A DNA stretch of 64,000 nucleotides from assembly GCF_927798175.1 (NCBI RefSeq), contig NZ_CAKMMP010000004.1:62001-126000 (forward strand). The letters are read 5' to 3'. The notes under the pieces were generated by a model. It worked only from the letters and a program-made list of their open reading frames with translations, did no database searches and was not told the DNA's origin. This DNA is from Paenibacillus sp. JJ-223 (GTDB taxonomy: Bacteria; Bacillota; Bacilli; Paenibacillales; Paenibacillaceae). Every line of letters begins with the position of its first letter. Position 1 is the stretch's first letter. The translations under genes and the position numbers were made by a program. This document shows positions 18,126 through 26,307 of this stretch, piece by piece.

Positions 18126-18868
18126 ACGGACATGGCTGACGGATTATGCACGATCGTGCGGTCTGCCGAGCATTCGAGACGTTTGACGGCTTTCCAGTAA
18201 GCAAGCACCTCCCGATTGGTGGCATACCACATGTCGTCCCGTCCGCCGATGGTTTCCGCAAAGGTTTCGATGATTTCCCAATCGTCGTTGTCGTTGAATT
18301 CGTAACTATGTCCCCACACATACAGCAGCAGCGGCGTTCCTGTCTTGGTATGCCGGATGAAACGATCCGTCTGCGCGGCCAGATCGTGGCTGTGGTGGCA
18401 AGTCGGATGCCATTCCAGCGGTCTCTCAGGCAAGGTGTACTGCCCATGCGATCGAACCGTGCGGGCATAATCGATGCCGAGCCACTCCAATTTCGTGCTA
18501 AGCGCCCGATCATAACCTCCGTTGGGGTACGCCATGCCTCTGATCGGATAACCGACGAGCTGTTCAAGCGCCTTGCGATCCTCCGTAATTTCTTCGACCA
18601 ACACTTCATCGGGAACATACGTCAGCGTAGGATGCGTCACCGTATGCACGGCAACCTCGTGTCCGGCATATAGCTCTGCCACTTCTTCCTTGGCGACTTT
18701 CCCTTCTTTGCCGAGCAAGCCCGAGTTCAGGTTAAACGTGCCCCGCAGCCCATGCCGGTTCAAGATGTCAACCAGCCTGCGGTCGTGAATCACGCCATCG
18801 TCATAGCTAAGCGTCACGGCTTTCATCACGCCGCCCGGAAAGCGATCGAACTGAATGCGATGTACCAT
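18035..18868 (-). CDS. Polysaccharide deacetylase-fold protein (CE4/NodB-like)
   Basis: A 277-residue NodB-fold protein. AVTLSYDDGVIHD gives the catalytic and metal Asp, HTVTHPTL the metal His pair, and GMAYPNGGYD the substrate groove. No signal peptide is seen, which suits an enzyme acting on imported oligosaccharides, for example removing acetyl groups from rhamnogalacturonan fragments (inference). ATG 18868 follows GGGGAGGG at 7 nt; the frame upstream of it lacks a ribosome site. It lies between the GH106 and GH105 genes in the pectin-type cluster; its end overlaps or abuts the GH105 start. Confidence 0.87.
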   Translation of the reverse strand: MVHRIQFDRFPGGVMKAVTLSYDDGVIHDRRLVDILNRHGLRGTFNLNSGLLGKEGKVAKEEVAELYAGHEVAVHTVTHPTLTYVPDEVLVEEITEDRKALEQLVGYPIRGMAYPNGGYDRALSTKLEWLGIDYARTVRSHGQYTLPERPLEWHPTCHHSHDLAAQTDRFIRHTKTGTPLLLYVWGHSYEFNDNDDWEIIETFAETIGGRDDMWYATNREVLAYWKAVKRLECSADRTIVHNPSAMSVWFTLDQQVVEVKAGETRKFAEQILVGEGS

Positions 18869-18967
18869 TGAATAGCCCTCCCCAGAATTGAATTCCACCA
18901 AAACTTTTGCGGCAGCCATCTTCCCATTTGCAGCGTACATCTCCCATGCCGATGAAACATCTTTGTG

Positions 18968-21900
18968 TTACTCGCCGGCTCGTGGAGACCTCGCCGTCTC
19001 ACGCAAGCTGTGGCTGACGAGATCAAAATATGTGCCTTCAAGCAGGCCGATCAGCGTATTCGTAACGCAAACTTCAATTACGTTCTCCCCTGGTCGAAGC
19101 CATTCGGCTGCGCCCGTCCATTGATAAGGGGACCAGCATCTCACGCCAAGACTGTGCCCGTTCACTTTCACTTCGGCGGCATCCTGTACGTTCCAATCGC
19201 TAAATTCCAGTTCGAATGAGGATTCTTTCAAGTCGCCGAGGTCCAGTTCGACGCTTTTTCTATAACTCATTTCCCCGGCATAGTGAGGATATAATGCTTG
19301 CGGCTCTGGCGTTATGCGATCTGCCGTATCCGGTTCCCGCACCAAAGATGGAATGGGCCTGACCCCATACTCCACCCCGAAACGCCCTTGCAAATAAATC
19401 GGATCGACGATGCCATGCTCATCCTTGGTTACCTGTACGGTCACGGTCAATTCGTTCAGGCCATGCCGGATCAGCGTTGAAATATCGCAGGCTACATTAT
19501 CGTGATCCGTAATTTCAACCTTGCGGAATTGGTCGGGACGTATCTCCTGTCCATTGAGTTCCATGACCCACTGGCCCGTCACTGCAGCCCGGTCCATAAA
19601 CAACGTGCACTCGGACGATGATACGTCCCATTCGAATGAAGTTTGATAGCGGCACTCTACCGGATAGGACAGGCTTGCTTTTTTCGGGGTACCGAACACC
19701 TGCGAGAACCGAAGCGGCAAACGGTGGCGCTCGGACAATCCGGCGGCCTGATCGATAAACGGCTTGACCTCAACCTGCTCCCCGGTGATGAACTCGCCTT
19801 GCGCATCCGATGCTGTCAACCGGAAATGTCCAATCCGCAGCACGTTGGACTGCATGGCCTGCACGCTCCAAGGCCCTTCCGCAGACAGCGTGATCCGCGT
19901 CGGCTCTTTTCTCTGTTTCTCGTTACCTGCACCGGTTTTCACCAAGGATTCGGACGTATCCGCTTGCACCAACGACAATTTAATGGCATGGGCACCATAA
20001 GGGGCGAGTTCAAGCGAAATGCACCATTCCGCGCCATGTCTGGAACAAAACAACGCTTCCAAGGCACCTGTCTCCAGATCAAGCCGTTCGGCAACCAGCA
20101 ACGATTCAGGCACCGACTTTGCATCCTGCCAAAGCCTTTCGGGCACGATATGCAGCTGCCCTTTCAGCCGCTGTCCCTCCTGGTTGGTCAGAAACACCAT
20201 ATACTCGCCTTCGGATAGCTCCCTCGTCTGCATCAGCAGGGAGGAGCTTTCGTCCTCCATGTTCCAGCTGACCGCCTCGGGCAGCACCTGGTCAAGCAGC
20301 AGGGAGATCAGCTCCAGGGAAGCATCGTCTCCGCTTCCGGTCCCTGCGGGAAGAAAGTAGGAACTACCTTTGCTGCCGCCGCCCCCGTCACTTTTTCCAT
20401 CGCCCTGTCCCTGATGCCACATGGCTTCCGTGTCGTAGGCATCTGCTTCGCCGTGCAAGCCCCAATACTCTTCCTGGGCCAGCTCCGTTGCGCCGAAGAA
20501 ACGGCCTGCCTCATCACCTGCCGGGCTGCCGGGCTGAATCGGAACATGCGGCGGCAAGCCGACCGAAACGGCCGTTCCGCCTTGCTCCACGAACCGCTTC
20601 ACCTGTTCCCAGGCGGCTGCCTCCAAATTCAGCATCGGCGGCAGGATCAGTACCTCATAACGTGCGACCCCAATCCGGATGACGCCGCTCTCGACATCTG
20701 CTTCAGCCAGCAGTTCCGGATCCAGATGGTCATAATCCCGCCGATTCTCCAGCAGATGAACGCCGATGCGCATCCAATCGTTCGTAAGCCGTTCCAGCTT
20801 GGCGCGTTCGTGCTCGTCCTGACCGCCGTATTCAAAACCATGCAGCGGATTGCCCATCAGGCTCCAAAACGTGGTTGTCGGATCAAGCAGGGCGATGCGG
20901 ATCTGGGCCGTGCCTGTGCTCATCAGATAACCGAGACGTCCCGCATAATCCGCCAACTGGCGAAAATGCCGCCAATACGGGTTCTGCAGGAACTGCGACG
21001 GCGGAGCGTCGTGCTTCGCCAAACCTCCGATCGTATAGAAAAAGGCGTGGAAGTTATAGAAATTCGTGCCCATCGCCGCCATGCGGTCGATCATCCATTT
21101 GGCGTCCTGCAGCGTCATTGACCAGCCGACGCTGTGAAAACATTCAATCAGGTTGCGATCCCGTCCGAGCTGTCTTGCGAGCGAGCTGACCATTTTCGGA
21201 TTCTCGCGCAGCCTTCGGCCGTAACGCTCCAGAATCCAGGAAAGGGAACGCCCGATTTTCTCGTGTGCGGAATCGCCTCCCGGCATATGGCTGAACAATT
21301 GGGTCGTCATGCGTACGCCGGGCACTTCTGCCGCATATTGAATGCCTGCCTTTTCGCACCAGTCGTGCACTTGCTCATGATACGAGGACCGCAGCAGCAA
21401 ATGCAGCGTTTGGTAATAGTCGTAGCGAATGCGCTCGGCTCCCGGCACATCGGCGTATAACAGCGCTGGCAACGCCTCTGTAAGACTGTAACCGCAGCGT
21501 TCGGCAAAATGTCGGGGGAGCTGCGGCGACCATGGGATGGCACCAAGCGGCGCGATTTCGTCGGTAAACATGCCCTTGATGACGCTTTCAAAGTGCTCTC
21601 CCACCGCTTCACGGTAACGGTCATGCGTCAGTTCGATAAATCGGGACATCGCCTCCCGGTGACAGGGGTCGACAAACGTGCCGTAGTACTTGAAATCGTC
21701 GATCTCCCGTTCCTGAAACACGATGACGTCCCACTCTCCCGGCGGAGCATCCCACAGCAGCCGAAAGGCCGTCTGATATGTAAAAAACCGTTTGCGGTTG
21801 TAGGACGTCAGGCCGGTCTCCTGGTACACTTGCTCGGTCTGAATGTTGCCGATGAATCCGCGCACGTCAAGGGCATCCTTCCATACCCTCTGCCCCTCGT

Positions 21901-22324
21901 CATTTTTGGGAATCGCCCGGGCATACAGTATCCGTCCCCATGACAGTTCCTTGTCCACATGATCTCCGCCTTGGACGGCAATCTGATGGTGAACGAGTTG
22001 GCGCTGCTTCGCCTCGGGATAATCAAGCGTCACTTCCCCTCCGGCCATGCCGCTGGGATAAGGATACTCGTCATACAGCCACACCTGCATGCCGCACTCC
22101 GCTGCAGCCTCAACCGCGATGCGGACCTTGTCGAACCAGGCTGCCGACAGATAAGGAACCTGCAGGCCCTGACGCGGGCAGATAAAAAATCCGCCGACAC
22201 CCTGCCTGTGCATTTCGGCGATCTGCCTGCGGATTTGCCCTTCCTCCATGTCCCCGTTCCAAAACCAGAAAGGGTGTATCCGGTACTGCGCCTCGGGATT
22301 CAGAAACGTCTCCGAGTTCCACAT
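18968..22324 (-). CDS. Glycoside hydrolase family 106-like alpha-L-rhamnosidase
   Basis: A very long (1118-residue) enzyme. The N-terminal barrel begins HPFWFWNGDMEEGQIRRQI, with GVGGFFICPRQGLQVPYLS and LYDEYPYPSGMAGGEV, typical of GH106-type rhamnosidases, which release L-rhamnose by inversion. The last 200 residues form beta-sandwich modules (VKVNGHSLGVRCWSPYQW). No signal peptide, so it probably acts inside the cell on imported oligosaccharides. ATG 22324 follows GGGGAGGAAGG. A Gly/Ser-rich stretch around GDGKSDGGGGSKG in the middle looks like a linker insertion. It lies downstream of the ABC transporter genes. Confidence 0.87.
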   Translation of the reverse strand: MWNSETFLNPEAQYRIHPFWFWNGDMEEGQIRRQIAEMHRQGVGGFFICPRQGLQVPYLSAAWFDKVRIAVEAAAECGMQVWLYDEYPYPSGMAGGEVTLDYPEAKQRQLVHHQIAVQGGDHVDKELSWGRILYARAIPKNDEGQRVWKDALDVRGFIGNIQTEQVYQETGLTSYNRKRFFTYQTAFRLLWDAPPGEWDVIVFQEREIDDFKYYGTFVDPCHREAMSRFIELTHDRYREAVGEHFESVIKGMFTDEIAPLGAIPWSPQLPRHFAERCGYSLTEALPALLYADVPGAERIRYDYYQTLHLLLRSSYHEQVHDWCEKAGIQYAAEVPGVRMTTQLFSHMPGGDSAHEKIGRSLSWILERYGRRLRENPKMVSSLARQLGRDRNLIECFHSVGWSMTLQDAKWMIDRMAAMGTNFYNFHAFFYTIGGLAKHDAPPSQFLQNPYWRHFRQLADYAGRLGYLMSTGTAQIRIALLDPTTTFWSLMGNPLHGFEYGGQDEHERAKLERLTNDWMRIGVHLLENRRDYDHLDPELLAEADVESGVIRIGVARYEVLILPPMLNLEAAAWEQVKRFVEQGGTAVSVGLPPHVPIQPGSPAGDEAGRFFGATELAQEEYWGLHGEADAYDTEAMWHQGQGDGKSDGGGGSKGSSYFLPAGTGSGDDASLELISLLLDQVLPEAVSWNMEDESSSLLMQTRELSEGEYMVFLTNQEGQRLKGQLHIVPERLWQDAKSVPESLLVAERLDLETGALEALFCSRHGAEWCISLELAPYGAHAIKLSLVQADTSESLVKTGAGNEKQRKEPTRITLSAEGPWSVQAMQSNVLRIGHFRLTASDAQGEFITGEQVEVKPFIDQAAGLSERHRLPLRFSQVFGTPKKASLSYPVECRYQTSFEWDVSSSECTLFMDRAAVTGQWVMELNGQEIRPDQFRKVEITDHDNVACDISTLIRHGLNELTVTVQVTKDEHGIVDPIYLQGRFGVEYGVRPIPSLVREPDTADRITPEPQALYPHYAGEMSYRKSVELDLGDLKESSFELEFSDWNVQDAAEVKVNGHSLGVRCWSPYQWTGAAEWLRPGENVIEVCVTNTLIGLLEGTYFDLVSHSLRETARSPRAGE

Positions 22325-22502
22325 GTTCGCCTTCCTCCCCGCATGTTCATGAATGATCTCCGCTTGCCTTTTCAGTGCGTTTAAGTTTGAATGCGTTTGT
22401 TTTTCTTTGATTATACATCAATTCCCAACGATGGAAACGTGAAATCAGCGTTCATTGGCCTGTTTTTTCAACAATACTGTCCGATTCGTCCTAGGGAAAC
22501 GG

Positions 22503-22541
22503 CCCGGCTGCCCTCGTTAGGGAACGCAAGGCCGCCGGGCT
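22503..22541 (-). terminator. Possible weak terminator after the solute-binding-protein gene
   Basis: GCCCGGCTGCC and GGCCGCCGGGC form an 11-bp stem with one mismatch, just beyond the stop of the solute-binding-protein gene on the minus strand. The tract after it is only CGTTTCC, so termination would be partial; this would fit higher expression of the binding protein than of the enzymes downstream. Confidence 0.35.
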
Positions 22542-22555
22542 CCGTCATGTCATTT

Positions 22556-24064
22556 CTACTTCAGTGCAGCATACAGCTCGTTGACTTCCTTCACGTACTC
22601 GTCTCCGCCGCTGCTTTTCCACAAGGCAACCGCATCCTGGAAGCCCTTCTCGTCGATTTGGCCGACGATGTATTTGATGCGTGCATCGTTAATGATATTG
22701 TCGAGCTGAGGTCCCTTCTGAGCGTACACATCGGAGATCAACGGTTCGCCCGGATTGGGAACGACGATCTCTTCGTTGGCTTTCTGTACTTCAATGACTT
22801 TCTCGCGCACTGGCGTCGGCTCGATGCGGAAAGCCCGGTCCTCCGGCACGAACATCAGAATTTGGTTCAAGCCCTGCAGATCGCGCAGCTTGAGCTTATC
22901 GGTCGTCGGAACGATATAATCTCCTTTTTTCTCGTACTGCTGGCCTTCCAAGCCGTTGGACAATAGCGCCTGCAGCTCCTGGTCGTTCAATTTATCCAGG
23001 AACGTGAGTACTTTTTTCAAATCTTCTTCGGTTTTGACGCTGCTCTTCGACACGGCAATGAGGCCGTTGTATCCCGACGTCGGCATATCGCGAAGCCCCT
23101 TCGGCCCCTCCATCGCCTGCAGCACGTCGACGCGTCCGGTCGCCGCCGGGTCCTTCTCCAATATTTTCTGATCCATGCGCTGGGCATTGTCGGCCACGTC
23201 GACCATCACTCCGGCTTGCCCGTTCACGAACGGATCGGACAGCTTGGTCGCATCCATGACGGCAAAGTCCTTGTTGACCAAACCTTCGCTGTATATTTTG
23301 CGGAAAAAGTTCAATGCGTCCATGTATTCCTGCGTTTCGTGAGCCGGAACGAGCTTGCCGCTCTCGTCCTCGCCCCATTTGTTCGGTGCGCCGAACCAGA
23401 TCTGCATGTTGTCCCACGGACCGGTGAACTTGCTGGCAACCAGACCGTACGTATCGTCCTTTCCGTTGCCGTCCGGGTCGTCATGCGTGAACGCTTTGAG
23501 CACATTGTAGAACTCGTCGATCGTCTTTGGTTCCTTCAGTCCGAGATTCTCCAGCCAATCCTTGCGGATGGTCACCCCGTTGCGGCCGAGCGGGCGAGCC
23601 CGGTAAATGCCGTACGTTTTGCCGTCGATGGAGGCGTTGTTCGTGATGATCTCGTTCATTTGGCTCAGGTTCGGATAATCCTTCAGGTAAGGGCCAAGCT
23701 CCCAGAATGCCCCTGTCCGTGCCGCATTGATGAAACTCGGCGTTTTGCCCAGCACGACCATAATGTCCGGCAGCTTGCCCGATGCAAGCGTAATGTTGAA
23801 TTTGTCGTCATACGAACTGCTCGGCACCCACTGCAGATTGACATCCACGCCCGTCAGCTCCTCTAACTTTTGCACGACAGGGCTGTTCTCCGGCGGATTT
23901 TCCGCTTCGAAGTTCGGCAGCATAATGGTCAGCTGCTCCTTGCCCTCAGCGCTTCCCCCGCCTTCGGCCGGTTTATCGGTCGAGCACGCCGCCAGAATCG
24001 TTCCCAATAACATGGATGCGCAAATTACAAGCGCCACCTTTTTCAAACCCGTTTTTTGTCCCAT
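22556..24064 (-). CDS. ABC transporter extracellular sugar-binding lipoprotein (LplA/YtcQ type)
   Basis: A 502-residue type 1 solute-binding lipoprotein: hydrophobic signal ALVICASMLLGTILAAC with the lipobox Cys near residue 27, then a Gly/Ser linker and the mature domain (LTIMLPNFEAENPPENSP, GKLPDIMVVLGKTPSF). Proteins of this size with paired LplB/YtcP permeases and no dedicated ATPase are standard for oligosaccharide uptake in Paenibacillus and usually share the MsmX ATPase. Here the neighbours suggest rhamnogalacturonan fragments. ATG 24064 follows GGGGGAG at 6 nt. It is third in the transporter operon. Confidence 0.93.
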   Translation of the reverse strand: MGQKTGLKKVALVICASMLLGTILAACSTDKPAEGGGSAEGKEQLTIMLPNFEAENPPENSPVVQKLEELTGVDVNLQWVPSSSYDDKFNITLASGKLPDIMVVLGKTPSFINAARTGAFWELGPYLKDYPNLSQMNEIITNNASIDGKTYGIYRARPLGRNGVTIRKDWLENLGLKEPKTIDEFYNVLKAFTHDDPDGNGKDDTYGLVASKFTGPWDNMQIWFGAPNKWGEDESGKLVPAHETQEYMDALNFFRKIYSEGLVNKDFAVMDATKLSDPFVNGQAGVMVDVADNAQRMDQKILEKDPAATGRVDVLQAMEGPKGLRDMPTSGYNGLIAVSKSSVKTEEDLKKVLTFLDKLNDQELQALLSNGLEGQQYEKKGDYIVPTTDKLKLRDLQGLNQILMFVPEDRAFRIEPTPVREKVIEVQKANEEIVVPNPGEPLISDVYAQKGPQLDNIINDARIKYIVGQIDEKGFQDAVALWKSSGGDEYVKEVNELYAALK

Positions 24065-24082
24065 ACGTTCTCCCCCTTGGCT

Positions 24083-24970
24083 TTAACCTTTGATTGAACC
24101 TAACATGACACCTTTGGCAAAATGCTTCTGCAAAAACGGATACACCAGCAAAATCGGAATGGTGCCGACGACGATGACCGCCATTTTCACCGACTGCTCC
24201 GGTGGTTTGACGAAATTGGGGTCCATGTTGGCCATATCGCCCACGCTGGCCTGCGATAGCAGCACAATCTGTCTCAGCATGACCTGCAAGGGCCATTTGC
24301 TGCTGTCCGAAATGTACAGCAATGCCGAGAAAAAGTTGTTCCAGTGTCCTACCGCGTAAAACAGCGCAAACGTGGCAATGACCGGTTTGGATAGAGGCAG
24401 GATGATCCGCCACAATACCCCAAGATCGGAACAGCCGTCGATCCGGGCCGCTTCCTCCAGCCCGGGCGGCATTTGCTGAAAAAAGTTTTTGACCACAATC
24501 AGGTTGAAAGCGCTGATCGCGCCAGGAAGCATCAGGGCCCAGTAGGAATCGAGCAGTCCAAGTCCACGAATGACAAGGTAGGTCGGAATCATGCCGCCCC
24601 CGAACAGCATGGAGAAAATGACCATGTTCATGATCAAATTGCGTCCCCAGAAATCGCTGCGCGACAGCGGATAAGCCATCGTCATCGTGAAAAACAGGTT
24701 CACCAGCGTGCCCGCAACGGTAATGAAGATGGAGACGCCGATGCTGCGGAAGATGGTGGATGAAGAAAAAATGTATTCATACGCGCTAAGCGAGAACACC
24801 TTGGGGACCAGGAAAAAGCTTCGTTCGGTAATTTCAGCCTCGGTGGCAAACGAATTACCGATAATGTACAGGAACGGCAGGACGGTCAGGATGCCCAGTA
24901 TGCCGAGCAGGATGTAGTTGAATACGTCGAACACCCTGCCCGCAGGGCTGTTGAACAAACGGCTGTTCAT
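24083..24970 (-). CDS. Carbohydrate ABC transporter permease (YtcP/LplC type)
   Basis: A 295-residue inner-membrane permease with six helices and the coupling loop EEAARIDGCSDLGVLWRIILPLSKP (EAA motif), typical of the MalG/UgpE-like subunit. ATG 24970 follows AAAGGAGG at 8 nt. It pairs with the LplB-type permease upstream and feeds the binding protein downstream, 18 nt away. No ATPase gene is nearby, which is usual for this group. Confidence 0.93.
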   Translation of the reverse strand: MNSRLFNSPAGRVFDVFNYILLGILGILTVLPFLYIIGNSFATEAEITERSFFLVPKVFSLSAYEYIFSSSTIFRSIGVSIFITVAGTLVNLFFTMTMAYPLSRSDFWGRNLIMNMVIFSMLFGGGMIPTYLVIRGLGLLDSYWALMLPGAISAFNLIVVKNFFQQMPPGLEEAARIDGCSDLGVLWRIILPLSKPVIATFALFYAVGHWNNFFSALLYISDSSKWPLQVMLRQIVLLSQASVGDMANMDPNFVKPPEQSVKMAVIVVGTIPILLVYPFLQKHFAKGVMLGSIKG

Positions 24971-25065
24971 GGGCGGTGCCTCCTTTTGAAGAATGGGTTA
25001 CATTGCGTGCAGACCGAGCCTGCATGACAAATACGGGGACCGGGACAATACCGTGATGGCTAGTG

Positions 25066-26040
25066 CTAGTAAATGCCCGGATGGCCGAATTTTTTGGCAA
25101 GCTTGTTGCTGCCGAGCACCAGAATGATGCCGACGACCGATTTGAACAGGCCTACCGCGGTACTGTAACTGAATGCTCCTTGCGTGATCCCGACGGTATA
25201 CACGTAAGTATCGAAGACATCCGCCACATCGCGATTGAGCGAATTGGTCATCAGGTAGATTTGCTCGAACCCGGTGTCCAGAAAGTTGCCCAGCCTCAAG
25301 ATGAGCAAAATGACGATGGTCGTGCGGATCGCCGGAAGCGTCACATGCCACATGCGTCGCAGCCTGCCTGCACCGTCCACAATAGAAGCTTCATATTGTT
25401 CAGTATCCACGCCGGCCAGTGCCGCGAGGAAGATGATCGTGCCCCACCCCATCTCCTTCCACATCATCTGAATGATGATGAGCGGACGGAAGGCGTCCGG
25501 ACTGGAAAGCACATCAATCGGTTTGCCCGTGATCCAGGCGATCAGTTCATACAGAATGCCGCCTTGAGGCGTCAGAAATACATATGTGATGCTGGCGATG
25601 ATGACCATCGACACAAAGTGGGGCACGTAGACCAGCGTTTGAATCGTTCTTTTGAAAAAGGCCATTCGGATTTCATTCAACAATAAAGCGATGATGATCG
25701 GTGCCGGGAAAAAGAAGATCAGATCATAGATGGCAAGGATCAACGTATTGCGGAGCAGCCGGAAAAAATCCGGATTGGAGAAGAAGGTCGTGAAATTCTC
25801 GAAGCCTACCCACTCCGAATTGCGAATGCCCAGAAACGGCTGGTAATCCTGAAAAGCAATGACGATCCCCCACATGGGCAAATATTTAAAGATGACGAAG
25901 TACAAAAATCCGGGAAGCACAAGCACGTATAACCATTTATTGCGTCTGATCTGCCTTTTCCAGTTCGCCTCCTGTTTCGTCTGCAGTCCGGAGCCTTCGG
26001 TCTGGATCGCGGCGGCGGCATTCCCATTCTTCCCGCTCAT
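25066..26040 (-). CDS. Carbohydrate ABC transporter permease (LplB type)
   Basis: A 324-residue permease. The N-terminal 30 residues are polar and Ala/Gly/Gln-rich; the first helix is WLYVLVLPGFLYFVIFKYLPM and the LplB signature FQDYQPFLGIRNSEWVGFENF follows. The EAA-type loop is YEASIVDGAGRLRRMWHVTLPAI. ATG 26040 follows GAGGGGAGAG; the longer frame upstream of it crosses the cre-like site and has no ribosome site. It is the first gene of the transporter operon. Confidence 0.93.
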   Translation of the reverse strand: MSGKNGNAAAAIQTEGSGLQTKQEANWKRQIRRNKWLYVLVLPGFLYFVIFKYLPMWGIVIAFQDYQPFLGIRNSEWVGFENFTTFFSNPDFFRLLRNTLILAIYDLIFFFPAPIIIALLLNEIRMAFFKRTIQTLVYVPHFVSMVIIASITYVFLTPQGGILYELIAWITGKPIDVLSSPDAFRPLIIIQMMWKEMGWGTIIFLAALAGVDTEQYEASIVDGAGRLRRMWHVTLPAIRTTIVILLILRLGNFLDTGFEQIYLMTNSLNRDVADVFDTYVYTVGITQGAFSYSTAVGLFKSVVGIILVLGSNKLAKKFGHPGIY

Positions 26041-26062
26041 AGCTCTCTCCCCTCTCTCAATT

Positions 26063-26076
26063 GAAAGCGTTACCAA
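26063..26076. promoter_or_regulatory. cre-like CcpA site before the sugar transporter operon
   Basis: TGAAAGCGTTACCA matches the cre consensus TGWNANCGNTNWCA at all but one position. It lies 23 nt upstream of the LplB-type start, in the likely leader, so CcpA binding would block the operon when preferred sugars are present. A TATACT -10-like hexamer on the minus strand at 26094-26099 lies just upstream, but its -35 is poor. Confidence 0.6.
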
Positions 26077-26278
26077 CACGCCTGTTAACCACAGTATACA
26101 TCCGGTATTTTTCCGGCAACCTTCATTTTTTGCAAAGGGACCGCAGGGCCGCACCAAGCCCGCTATAGCGCCATTTCCAAAGCGGCTTGCACCTTTTTGG
26201 ACTTAATGCATTGCACATTTTTGCAACTTGCTACATCTTTGCTTTGAGAGCAGTTCTAAGCTTTGCGGATAAACAAAA

Positions 26279-26304
26279 CCGGAATCCGTGAAGCCGGATT
26301 CCGG
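26279..26304 (-). terminator. Terminator after the AraC-type regulator gene
   Basis: CCGGAATCCG and CGGATTCCGG form a 10-bp perfect stem with a 6-nt loop four bases beyond the regulator stop, followed on the minus strand by TTTTGTTT. Confidence 0.75.
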
Positions 26305-26307
26305 TGA

